Assembly: GCF_001421705.1 (NCBI RefSeq)
Contig: NZ_LMKO01000027.1
Span: 1 to 64,000 of the forward strand
Source of the DNA: Xylophilus sp. Leaf220
GTDB taxonomy: Bacteria; Pseudomonadota; Gammaproteobacteria; Burkholderiales; Burkholderiaceae_C
Length of the DNA: 64,000 nt
Direction of reading: 5' to 3'
In this document: positions 36,179 through 43,688 of the stretch, piece by piece
Numbering within the stretch: position 1 is the first letter of the stretch
Layout of the letters: each line of letters opens with the position of its first letter
Position numbers and translations under genes: made by a program
The notes under the pieces: generated by a model
What the model was told of the DNA's origin: nothing
Seen by the model: the letters and a program-made list of their open reading frames with translations, nothing else
Databases searched by the model: none

Positions 36179-36265
36179 GGCCGGTCGGCACCCCTCCGAA
36201 AGCGGCTCCTGCAGCCGCAAATCTCTACAGCTTTACGAGAAATTGAGGGGCAAAGCGCGCGGTAC

Positions 36266-36278
36266 CTCCAAATTGGAG
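36266..36278. promoter_or_regulatory. 13-bp palindrome upstream of accB
   Basis: CTCCAA-A-TTGGAG is a perfect 6+1+6 palindrome, 54 bases before the accB start, in the only sizeable gap before the acetyl-CoA carboxylase genes. It could be an operator for a dimeric repressor. I cannot match it to a named regulator, and promoter hexamers around it are not convincing. Confidence 0.4.
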
Positions 36279-36332
36279 TAAATTCGCGCTCTATTTTTTA
36301 CAGGCAGCTTACATCTGCCGGCTGGAGCATTC

Positions 36333-36782
36333 ATGGATTTGCGCAAACTGAAGACCCTGATCGACCTGGTCTCCGAATCGAACGTTTCCGAACTCGAAAT
36401 CACCGAAGCGGAAGGCAAGGTCCGCATCGTCAAGGGCGGCGGCGCGGTCGTCCAGCAGTTTGCCATGCCTGCGCCGGTGGCGGCACCCGCGGTCGGCGCC
36501 GCACCGGTGGCACCGGCCCCGGTGGCTGTCGAGCCGGAATTGCCGGCCGGCCACGTCGTGAAGTCGCCGATGGTGGGCACGCTCTACCACGCCGCCAGCC
36601 CGGGCGCGAAGTCGTTCGTCGAGGTGGGCAGCCAGATCAAGGAAGGCGAGACGATCTGCATCATCGAGGCGATGAAGATCCTGAACGAGATCGAAGCCGA
36701 CAAGTCGGGCACCGTGACCCAGATCCTGGGCGAGAACGGCCAGGCCGTCGAGTACGGCCAGCCTTTGTTCGTGATCGCCTGA
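36333..36782 (+). CDS. accB: Biotin carboxyl carrier protein of acetyl-CoA carboxylase
   Basis: 149 residues. The N-terminal helical segment [28 protein letters not shown] is followed by an Ala/Pro/Val-rich hinge (about 45-75) and the biotinyl domain (about 75-149), with the biotinylated Lys in [17 protein letters not shown]. It carries carboxybiotin between biotin carboxylase and carboxyltransferase in malonyl-CoA synthesis, the first step of fatty-acid biosynthesis. It is followed after 15 bases by accC, the usual operon. aroQ, which precedes accB in many proteobacteria, is replaced here by the thioredoxin-like gene. Confidence 0.98.
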   Translation: MDLRKLKTLIDLVSESNVSELEITEAEGKVRIVKGGGAVVQQFAMPAPVAAPAVGAAPVAPAPVAVEPELPAGHVVKSPMVGTLYHAASPGAKSFVEVGSQIKEGETICIIEAMKILNEIEADKSGTVTQILGENGQAVEYGQPLFVIA

Positions 36783-36797
36783 GCCGGATGCGCGTAG

Positions 36798-38147
36798 ATG
36801 TTTAAAAAGATCCTGGTTGCCAACCGCGGCGAGATCGCCTTGCGGGTCCAGCGTGCCTGTCGGGAAATGGGCGTCACCGCGGTGATGGTCTATTCGGAAG
36901 CCGACAAGGACGCCAAGTACGTCAAGCTGGCCGAAGAGGCGGTCTGCATCGGCCCCGCCGCTTCGTCCAACTCCTACCTCAACATGCCGGCGATCATCTC
37001 GGCGGCCGAGGTGACCGATGCCGAGGCGATCCACCCCGGCTACGGCTTCCTGAGCGAGAACGCCAACTTCGCCGAGCGGGTGGAGAAGAGCGGCTTCCAG
37101 TTCATCGGCCCCACGCCCGAGTCGATCCGCATCATGGGCGACAAGGTGTCGGCCAAGCAGTCGATGCTCAAGGCCGGCGTGCCCTGCGTGCCCGGCTCCG
37201 AGGGCGAACTGCCCGACGATCCGGTGGTGATCAAGCGGATCGCCAAGTCGATCGGCTACCCGGTCATCATCAAGGCCGCCGGTGGCGGCGGTGGCCGCGG
37301 CATGCGGGTGGTGCACACCGAGGCCGCGCTGATCAACGCGGTGCAGATGACCAAGGCCGAGGCCGGCGCCGCGTTCAACAACCCGGCGGTGTACATGGAG
37401 AAGTTCCTCCAGAACCCGCGCCACATCGAGATCCAGATCCTGGCCGACAAGCACCGCAACGCGGTGTACCTTGGCGAGCGCGATTGCTCCATGCAGCGCC
37501 GCCACCAGAAGGTGATCGAGGAAGCGCCGGCGCCGGGCATCCCGCGCAAGCTGATCGAGCGCATCGGCGAGCGCTGCGTGGCCGCCTGCAAGAAGATCGG
37601 CTACCGCGGCGCCGGCACCTTCGAGTTCCTCTACGAGAACGGCGAGTTCTATTTCATCGAGATGAACACCCGCGTGCAGGTGGAGCATCCGGTGACCGAA
37701 CTGATCACCGGCATCGACATCGTGAAGACGCAGATCATGGTGGCCGCCGGCGAGAAGCTGCCGTTCACCCAGCGCCAGATCGAGCTGCGCGGCCACGCGA
37801 TCGAATGCCGGGTCAATGCCGAGGATCCATACAAGTTCACCCCGTCGCCCGGTCGCATCACCACCTGGCACGCGCCGGGCGGCCCGGGCGTGCGGGTCGA
37901 TTCGCACGCCTACAGCAACTACTTCGTGCCGCCGAACTACGACTCGATGATCGGCAAGATCATCACCCACGGCGACACCCGCGAGCAGGCCCTGGCCCGC
38001 ATGCGTACCGCGCTGCTGGAGACGGTGATCGAAGGCATCAGCACCAACATCCCGCTGCACCGCGAACTGCTGCTCGACGCGCGCTTCCAGGAGGGTGGCA
38101 CCAACATCCACTACCTGGAAGAGTGGCTGGCACAGCACAAGCGATGA
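36798..38147 (+). CDS. accC: Biotin carboxylase subunit of acetyl-CoA carboxylase
   Basis: A 449-residue ATP-grasp enzyme that carboxylates the biotin on AccB using bicarbonate and ATP. Motifs include the N-terminal [20 protein letters not shown], the ATP-binding glycine loop [34 protein letters not shown] and the active-site [14 protein letters not shown]. Length is typical. It is in operon with accB upstream; the prmA gene follows after 45 bases, as in many betaproteobacteria. Confidence 0.99.
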   Translation: MFKKILVANRGEIALRVQRACREMGVTAVMVYSEADKDAKYVKLAEEAVCIGPAASSNSYLNMPAIISAAEVTDAEAIHPGYGFLSENANFAERVEKSGFQFIGPTPESIRIMGDKVSAKQSMLKAGVPCVPGSEGELPDDPVVIKRIAKSIGYPVIIKAAGGGGGRGMRVVHTEAALINAVQMTKAEAGAAFNNPAVYMEKFLQNPRHIEIQILADKHRNAVYLGERDCSMQRRHQKVIEEAPAPGIPRKLIERIGERCVAACKKIGYRGAGTFEFLYENGEFYFIEMNTRVQVEHPVTELITGIDIVKTQIMVAAGEKLPFTQRQIELRGHAIECRVNAEDPYKFTPSPGRITTWHAPGGPGVRVDSHAYSNYFVPPNYDSMIGKIITHGDTREQALARMRTALLETVIEGISTNIPLHRELLLDARFQEGGTNIHYLEEWLAQHKR

Positions 38148-38192
38148 GCACGTCTACGCCCCGAAGCGCGGTGGCTCCGATGAAAGCATTGC

Positions 38193-39083
38193 ATGTTTGA
38201 GATTCGGCTGCTCGTTCCCGAGGACCGTGTAGAGCCGGTCAGCGACGCCCTGGAGGCGCTCGACGCGCTGTCCGTCAGCGTCGAGGATGCCGATGCGCAG
38301 ACCGACGCCGAGCAGGCCCTGTTCGGCGAGCCCGGCATGCCGCCGCCGAAAGACGGCTGGCAGCGCTCACGTGTGATCGCGCTGTTCGCCCAGGAATCCG
38401 ACGCCCGGGAAGCGGCCACGCTGCTGTCGGCCCAGGATTTCTTCGCCGACTGCCAGGTGCTGGAGATCTCCGAAGTGGCCGAGCAGGACTGGGTGCGCCT
38501 CACCCAGTCGCAGTTCGCGCCGGTCGAGATCACGCCCGATTTCTGGATCGTGCCCACCTGGCACGAGCCGCCGGCCGCCGCGCGCCACGTGATCCGGCTC
38601 GACCCGGGCCTGGCCTTCGGCACCGGCACCCATCCGACCACCCGCATGTGCCTGCGCTGGATCGCCCGCCAGGCCGCGCCGCTGGGCCGGGTGCTCGACT
38701 ACGGTTGCGGCTCCGGCATCCTGGCGATCGGGGCGTCGCGCTACGGCGCCTCGGAGATCGACGCGGTCGACATCGACGAGGCGGCGGTGCAGTCGACCCT
38801 GCAGAACGCGACCGCCAACGCCGCCGCGCTGCAGGCCGGCCTGCCGACCCAGGCGCAGGGCGTCTACGGCACGGTGCTGGCCAACATCCTGGCCACGCCG
38901 CTCAAGGTGTTGGCGCCGCTGCTCTGCGCCCATGTGGCACCGGGCGGATCGCTGGTGCTGGCCGGCATCCTGGAGCGCCAGGCCGACGAGCTGAAAGCCG
39001 CCTATGCGCCGTACCTGGCGCTGTCGGTGGCCGACACCGAAGACGGCTGGATCCTGATGACCGCGCAACGCGCATCGGCGTGA
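38193..39083 (+). CDS. prmA: Ribosomal protein L11 methyltransferase
   Basis: A 296-residue SAM-dependent methyltransferase that trimethylates ribosomal protein L11. An N-terminal L11-recognition domain (about 1-60) precedes the methyltransferase domain. Typical motifs are RLDPGLAFGTGTHPTTRMC, the SAM-binding LDYGCGSGILAIGASRYG and the LANILATPL motif. Start ATG 38193. It lies in the acc neighbourhood, downstream of accC on the same strand. Confidence 0.97.
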   Translation: MFEIRLLVPEDRVEPVSDALEALDALSVSVEDADAQTDAEQALFGEPGMPPPKDGWQRSRVIALFAQESDAREAATLLSAQDFFADCQVLEISEVAEQDWVRLTQSQFAPVEITPDFWIVPTWHEPPAAARHVIRLDPGLAFGTGTHPTTRMCLRWIARQAAPLGRVLDYGCGSGILAIGASRYGASEIDAVDIDEAAVQSTLQNATANAAALQAGLPTQAQGVYGTVLANILATPLKVLAPLLCAHVAPGGSLVLAGILERQADELKAAYAPYLALSVADTEDGWILMTAQRASA

Positions 39084-39141
39084 ATGCGGCGCGGACCCGG
39101 GGCCGGACACGCCCCGGCCGCTGCCTAGAATCGGGGCTGCC

Positions 39142-40443
39142 ATGAGCCTCATCACCCGCTGCCCCAACTGCAGCACGATGTTCAAGATCGTGCCCGACCA
39201 GCTTCGCATCTCGGAAGGCTGGGTGCGGTGCGGGCATTGTTCCGACATCTTCGATGCGTCGCGGCACCTGCAGTCGCACGACGAGGTGGCGCGGGTCGCC
39301 GAGGGCGCGGGCGATCCGACACCCGGACCGGCGAGCGCACCGGTCGCGGCGGCGGCCGCCGCGGCTGCATCGCCCCCCTCCACGCCGGCGCTCGACTTTC
39401 CGCCGCTGTCGGACGATCCGGTGGTCGTCTCGCCGCCGCCGCCGGTGCCCGCCGGCGCTGCAGCGCCGACCGACGCACCGTCGGTCTGGCTGCGCCGCTC
39501 CGGTGCCAGCGCGCTGCTGCACCGGGGCGACGCCCCGGCGCCGGCGGACGGGCAGGACGAGGACGAAGACCTGTTCCACCCCCGCAGCGGCCACAGCACC
39601 GCCTGGCAGGAAACGCGGCAGGAGCCGTATGCGGGCCTCGCGCCTACGCCCGCCAACCCTTTCGACGACACCGATCCCGCGCACCCGCCGGCCCCATCGT
39701 CCCGCGCGCCGTCGGCATCGGGCCGGCCGGTGCCCACCGAAGGCCCGCTGGCGGTGCCGATCCTCACCGAAGACGTGCCGTCGGCCCTGCTGCTGCAGAC
39801 GGCCGACAGCGACGTCGTCCAGAGCCCGCTCTACGACTCGGTCTTCGCGGTGCACGAGTCGCCGATGGGCGGCACCGCCGAGGCCGAGGTGGAAGCCGAC
39901 CCCGACGAGGATGCCAAGCTGCTGGAGCTCGACTTCGTGCGCATCGCCGAACGCAAGGCCTTCTGGCGGCGGCCGGCGATCGTCGCCGCGTCTGCGCTGG
40001 TCTGCGTGCTGCTGGCCCTGGCGCTGGCCGGCCAGGCCGCCCTGCGGGAGCGCGACCGGCTCGCCGCCACGGTGCCGGCGCTGCGGCCGGTGCTGGCCGC
40101 GCTCTGCGTGCCGCTTTCGTGCCAGGTGGGGCCGCGCCGGCAGATCGAGGCGATCGCCATCGAAGGCTCGGCCTTCAACAAGACCCGTGGCAACCTCTAC
40201 CAGCTGAGCATCGACCTGCGCAACAGCGCCACCACGCCGCTCGCCATGCCCGCGCTCGAACTGACCTTGACCGATGCCGACGGCCAGACGCTGGTGCGCC
40301 GGGTGCTCGAGCCGACCGACCTGCGGGCGCCGCAGCTGCTGCAGCCGCAGGGCGCCTGGAGCGGCACGCTGCCGATGCGGATGCAGGACCCGGCCATGGC
40401 CTCGCGCATAGCGGGCTACGGCCTGCTGGCGTTCTATCCCTGA
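39142..40443 (+). CDS. Zinc-ribbon and DUF3426-domain protein
   Basis: 433 residues. An N-terminal MJ0042-type zinc ribbon has two CxxC pairs (RCPNCSTMF ... VRCGHCSDIFDA). A long acidic/Pro-rich disordered part follows, then one membrane segment near residue 280 (IVAASALVCVLLALALAGQAAL) and a C-terminal DUF3426 domain (about 310-433), probably periplasmic. The function is unknown. The prmA-zinc-ribbon-kinase gene order is common in Burkholderiales. It starts 58 bases after prmA. Confidence 0.9.
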   Translation: MSLITRCPNCSTMFKIVPDQLRISEGWVRCGHCSDIFDASRHLQSHDEVARVAEGAGDPTPGPASAPVAAAAAAAASPPSTPALDFPPLSDDPVVVSPPPPVPAGAAAPTDAPSVWLRRSGASALLHRGDAPAPADGQDEDEDLFHPRSGHSTAWQETRQEPYAGLAPTPANPFDDTDPAHPPAPSSRAPSASGRPVPTEGPLAVPILTEDVPSALLLQTADSDVVQSPLYDSVFAVHESPMGGTAEAEVEADPDEDAKLLELDFVRIAERKAFWRRPAIVAASALVCVLLALALAGQAALRERDRLAATVPALRPVLAALCVPLSCQVGPRRQIEAIAIEGSAFNKTRGNLYQLSIDLRNSATTPLAMPALELTLTDADGQTLVRRVLEPTDLRAPQLLQPQGAWSGTLPMRMQDPAMASRIAGYGLLAFYP

Positions 40444-40490
40444 CGGCGCACGGCCGCCATCTTTTTTCTCTAACCTTCACCTCCACACCC

Positions 40491-41375
40491 ATGGCAGCCA
40501 TCATCTGCGGTTCTCTCGCGTTCGACACCATCATGAATTTCGAGGGACGGTTCGCCGAGCAGATCCTGCCCGACCAGATCCACATCCTCAACGTGTCTTT
40601 CCTGGTGCCGTCGCTGCGCCGTGATTTCGGCGGCTGCGCCGGCAACATCGCCTACGCACTCAAGCTGCTCGGCGGTACGCCGCTGCCGATGGCGGCGGTC
40701 GGCACCGACGGCGCCGGCTACCTGCAGCGGCTGCGCGACCTGGGCATCAGCACCGAGCTGGTCCTGACGCTGGACGACCTGCACACCGCCCAGTGCATGA
40801 TCACCACCGACACCGACAACAACCAGATCACCGCGTTCCACCCCGGCGCGATGATGCAAGCACACCGCAACCGGATCGAGGCACGCCCCGATGTCGCCCT
40901 GGGCATCGTTTCGCCGGATGGCCGCGACGCGATGCTCCAGCATGCCGAACAGTTCGTGGCGGCCGGCATTCCCTTCGTCTTCGATCCGGGCCAGGGCCTG
41001 CCGATGTTCGACGGCGAGGCGCTGCGCCGCTTCGTGGAGCAGGCCGACTGGGTCACCGTCAACGACTACGAAGGCCGCATGCTCACCGAGCGTACCGGCT
41101 GGAGCCTGGCCGACATCTCGCGCAAGGTGCGCGGCCTGGTCGTGACGCTAGCCGGCGAAGGCTGCGATGTCTGGGTCGACGGAGCGGCCGTGCGCGTCGC
41201 GGGCGTGCCGGCCGAAGCGGTGGTCGACCCGACCGGCTGCGGCGATGCCTGGCGCGGCGCCCTGCTGCACGGGCTGGAGCAGGGCTGGGACCTGGTGCGC
41301 TGCGCCGAGTTGGGCAACCGCATCGGTTCGCGCAAGATCGCCCAGCGCGGCCCGCAGAACTACACGCTCGACTGA
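40491..41375 (+). CDS. PfkB-family carbohydrate/nucleoside kinase
   Basis: A 294-residue ribokinase-fold kinase. The N-terminal GSLAFDTIMNFEGRF substrate region, RRDFGGCAGNIAYALKLLGG and the catalytic PfkB signature VDPTGCGDAWRGALLHGL with its Asp base are present. Similar proteins are annotated as adenosine or sugar kinases; substrate cannot be fixed here. ATG 40491 follows the zinc-ribbon gene by 47 bases. A terminator hairpin between it and the histone-like gene mainly serves the opposite strand. Confidence 0.92.
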   Translation: MAAIICGSLAFDTIMNFEGRFAEQILPDQIHILNVSFLVPSLRRDFGGCAGNIAYALKLLGGTPLPMAAVGTDGAGYLQRLRDLGISTELVLTLDDLHTAQCMITTDTDNNQITAFHPGAMMQAHRNRIEARPDVALGIVSPDGRDAMLQHAEQFVAAGIPFVFDPGQGLPMFDGEALRRFVEQADWVTVNDYEGRMLTERTGWSLADISRKVRGLVVTLAGEGCDVWVDGAAVRVAGVPAEAVVDPTGCGDAWRGALLHGLEQGWDLVRCAELGNRIGSRKIAQRGPQNYTLD

Positions 41376-41410
41376 AGCACCACGCCGCGGCGGTGCGGCG
41401 TTCGGAAACG

Positions 41411-41440
41411 AAAAAACCCGGCACCTTGCGGATGCCGGGT
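41411..41440 (-). terminator. Rho-independent terminator of the histone H1-like gene
   Basis: On the minus strand CCCGGCA-n9-TGCCGGG (41439-41417) is followed by T6 (41416-41411), 22 bases after the histone-like gene's stop. Read on the plus strand it could also slow readthrough from the kinase gene. Confidence 0.85.
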
Positions 41441-41460
41441 TGCGCGGGGCCTGCCGAAGC

Positions 41461-42177
41461 TTAGGGCTTGCTTCCCGTCGGAAAGGGCCATGCGGCTTGC
41501 GGGTTCAGCGTGGTCTGGGCCGCAGGTGCTGCGGTGGCCGTCGCGCCGGTGGCGGCCTTGGCCTTCTTCGGTGCGGCAGGCTTGCTGCTGGTGGCGGTCT
41601 TCGTCGCTGCAGGCTTGGCGGCAGCCTTCGGTGCCGGTGCGGCGGCCTTCTTGGCAGCGGGCTTCTTCGCAGGTGCCGGGGCTGGCGCAGGCGCTGCCTT
41701 CTTGGCGGCCGGAGCAGCCTTCTTGGCCGGCACGGCCTTCTTCGCAGCGGCCTTCTTGGCCGGTGCTGCCTTGGCGGCGGCCTTCTTCGCAGGTGCCGCA
41801 GCCTTCTTGGCGACGACCTTCTTGGCCGGAGTGGCCTTGGAGGTGGATGCCTTCTTGGCCGGTGCTGCCTTGCCGGATGCGGCCTTGGAAGTGCTCGCCT
41901 TCGTGGTCGCGGTCTTCTTGGTGGTCGCAGCCGTCTTGCTCACGGCGGCCTTCTTGGCAGGCGATGCCTTGGTCGCGGTGGTGGTCTTGGCGGCGACCTT
42001 CTTGGTGGTCGAGGCCTTCGACGCCGTGCCCTTCGCGGCCGTTGCGGCCTTGGTGGTCGTCGCGGCCTTCTTCGCCGCTACGGGCTTCTTCGTGGTCGTT
42101 GCCGCAGCCTTGGGTGCGGTGGTCGCCTTCTTCGTGGTGGCGGCTTTCTTGGTAGCCGGTTTTTTCGCAGTTGCCAT
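41461..42177 (-). CDS. Histone H1-like Ala/Lys/Thr-rich DNA-binding protein
   Basis: 238 residues made almost entirely of Lys, Ala, Thr and Pro in degenerate KKA/AKKA/PAKKA repeats, similar to the C-terminal tails of eukaryotic H1 and to AlgP/HctB-like bacterial proteins. It presumably binds DNA non-specifically and may compact the nucleoid. The start chosen is ATG 42175-42177, with AGGAG seven bases upstream; an upstream in-frame ATG (42195) overlaps that Shine-Dalgarno and is less likely. Because of internal repeats its length probably varies between strains. A terminator follows. Confidence 0.92.
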   Translation of the reverse strand: MATAKKPATKKAATTKKATTAPKAAATTTKKPVAAKKAATTTKAATAAKGTASKASTTKKVAAKTTTATKASPAKKAAVSKTAATTKKTATTKASTSKAASGKAAPAKKASTSKATPAKKVVAKKAAAPAKKAAAKAAPAKKAAAKKAVPAKKAAPAAKKAAPAPAPAPAKKPAAKKAAAPAPKAAAKPAATKTATSSKPAAPKKAKAATGATATAAPAAQTTLNPQAAWPFPTGSKP

Positions 42178-42236
42178 GACTTTCTCCTTGGTCATATTAC
42201 AAAGAGCACTTCATGCGCAGCGCGCCGCACGAAGCG

Positions 42237-42325
42237 ATTCATGGCGATGGAGCTTCTGCTCCAGTGCCATGAATGCGGGAACGCCCGCCTTGCACACTCT
42301 TATCGGTGTGTCCAAGGACGGGCGT
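42237..42325. other. Two large hairpins between nrdB and the histone H1-like gene
   Basis: The first is ATTCATGGC-(20)-GCCATGAAT (42237-42274), with an inner GGAGC-TTCT-GCTCC. The second is a longer imperfect stem (42281-42325): ACGCCCG with CGGGCGT, CCTTG with CAAGG and CACAC with GTGTG. Neither has a T-run on the minus strand. They could be a 3' end stabiliser for nrdB mRNA, a small RNA, or part of the histone-gene 5' region. Confidence 0.6.
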
Positions 42326-42356
42326 GTATCTGAATGCATGTGACGAGCGAGGGCGC

Positions 42357-43523
42357 TCAGTCCCAGGACAGCGCTCCGCCGGATTGGTACTCGATGACGC
42401 GCGTCTCGAAGAAGTTGCGCTCCTTCTTCAGGTCGATCATCTCGCTCATCCAGGGAAACGGATTTTCTTCGTTCGGGAACAGCGGCTCCAGGCCGATCTG
42501 CGTGGCGCGGCGGTTGGCGATGTAGCGCAGGTAGCCCTTGAACATCGACGCGTTCATGCCCAGCACGCCGCGCGGCATGGTGTCCTCGGCGTACTTGTAT
42601 TCGAGCTCCACCGCCTTCAGGAACAGGTCCTTGATCTCGCCCTTGAATTCGGACGTCCACAGCTGCGGGTTCTCGAGCTTCAGCTGGTTGATCAGGTCGA
42701 TGCCGAAGTTGCAGTGCATCGACTCGTCGCGCAGTATGTACTGGTACTGCTCGGCCGCGCCGGTCATCTTGTTCTGCCGGCCCAGCGCGAGGATCTGGGT
42801 GAAGCCGACGTAGAAGAACAGGCCTTCCATCAGGCAGGCGAAGACGATCAGCGACTTCAGCAAGGTCTGGTCGGTCTCGAAGGTCCCGGTATGGAAGTTC
42901 GGGTCCATGATCGCCTCGATGTAGGGGATCAGGAACTCGTCCTTGTCGCGGATCGACGGGATCTCGAGGTAGGCGTTGAAGATCTCGCTCTCGTCGAGGC
43001 CGAGCGACTCGACGATGTACTGGTAGGCGTGCGTGTGGATCGCTTCCTCGAACGCCTGGCGCAGCAGGAACTGGCGGCATTCGGGCGCGGTGATGTGGCG
43101 GTAGGTGCCCAGCACGATGTTGTTGGCGGCCAGCGAATCGGCGGTGGTGAAGAAGCCGAGGTTGCGCTTGACGATGCGGCGCTCGTCTTCGGTCAGGCCG
43201 TTCGGGTCTTTCCACAGCGCGATGTCGCGCGTCATGTTCACTTCCTGCGGCATCCAGTGGTTGGCGCAGGTGGCCAGGTACTTCTCCCAGGCCCATTTGT
43301 ACTTGAAGGGTACGAGCTGGTTGACGTCGGTCTTGGCGTTGATGATGCGCTTGTCGGCCGCATTGACGCGGCGGTGCACCGGCGCTGCGGTGGCGCTTGC
43401 GGGTGCGGCATCCGACGGCGTCGCAGCGGTGTCCGCAGAGGCCGTCGTGTCGCGCGAACCGGCCGTGGTGTCGGGCTGCGGTGTCGGCGTCGAGGGCTTG
43501 ACTTCTTCGTCCCAGGTCAGCAT
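42357..43523 (-). CDS. nrdB: Class I ribonucleotide reductase, beta subunit
   Basis: 388 residues. It forms the diiron/tyrosyl-radical subunit that activates NrdA for dNTP synthesis. Metal and radical residues read as Asp129 ([10 protein letters not shown]), Glu160/His163 and Tyr167 (EAIHTHAY), and the second Glu/His set around [10 protein letters not shown]. Overall sequence resembles the Chlamydia class Ic group closely from memory, but unlike class Ic it keeps Asp and Tyr at the diagnostic positions, so a conventional tyrosyl radical is expected. The first ~50 residues are a Thr/Ala/Ser/Pro-rich extension. It is downstream of nrdA with hairpins between. Confidence 0.97.
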   Translation of the reverse strand: MLTWDEEVKPSTPTPQPDTTAGSRDTTASADTAATPSDAAPASATAAPVHRRVNAADKRIINAKTDVNQLVPFKYKWAWEKYLATCANHWMPQEVNMTRDIALWKDPNGLTEDERRIVKRNLGFFTTADSLAANNIVLGTYRHITAPECRQFLLRQAFEEAIHTHAYQYIVESLGLDESEIFNAYLEIPSIRDKDEFLIPYIEAIMDPNFHTGTFETDQTLLKSLIVFACLMEGLFFYVGFTQILALGRQNKMTGAAEQYQYILRDESMHCNFGIDLINQLKLENPQLWTSEFKGEIKDLFLKAVELEYKYAEDTMPRGVLGMNASMFKGYLRYIANRRATQIGLEPLFPNEENPFPWMSEMIDLKKERNFFETRVIEYQSGGALSWD

Positions 43524-43570
43524 AGGTTTTCCAGTGGTCGGATTATGAAAGCAGGCATGCGAAATGAAAA

Positions 43571-43654
43571 GGACCTGTCACAGGTCCATGCATTTCCACA
43601 TGCCTCGATGTTGCTGCCGGGCATCGCGCGGAGAGGGTTTCCGCCGCGATGCCC
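43571..43654. other. Two hairpins between nrdA and nrdB
   Basis: GGACCTGT-C-ACAGGTCC (43571-43587) is followed on the minus strand by TTTTC. GGGCATCGCG-(16)-CGCGATGCCC (43619-43654) has a 10-bp stem. They may reduce readthrough or protect mRNA ends so that nrdA and nrdB are expressed in a set ratio. The 165-base gap otherwise holds nothing I recognise. Confidence 0.6.
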
Positions 43655-43688
43655 GCGCGTTTTCTGAGGGCCGTCTTGCCGCGGCTTT

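Noticed and set aside
42357-43523. Class Ic (Mn/Fe, tyrosyl-radical-free) ribonucleotide reductase
   Set aside because: The overall sequence resembles class Ic, but Tyr167 and Asp129 occupy the diagnostic positions where class Ic has Phe and Glu.
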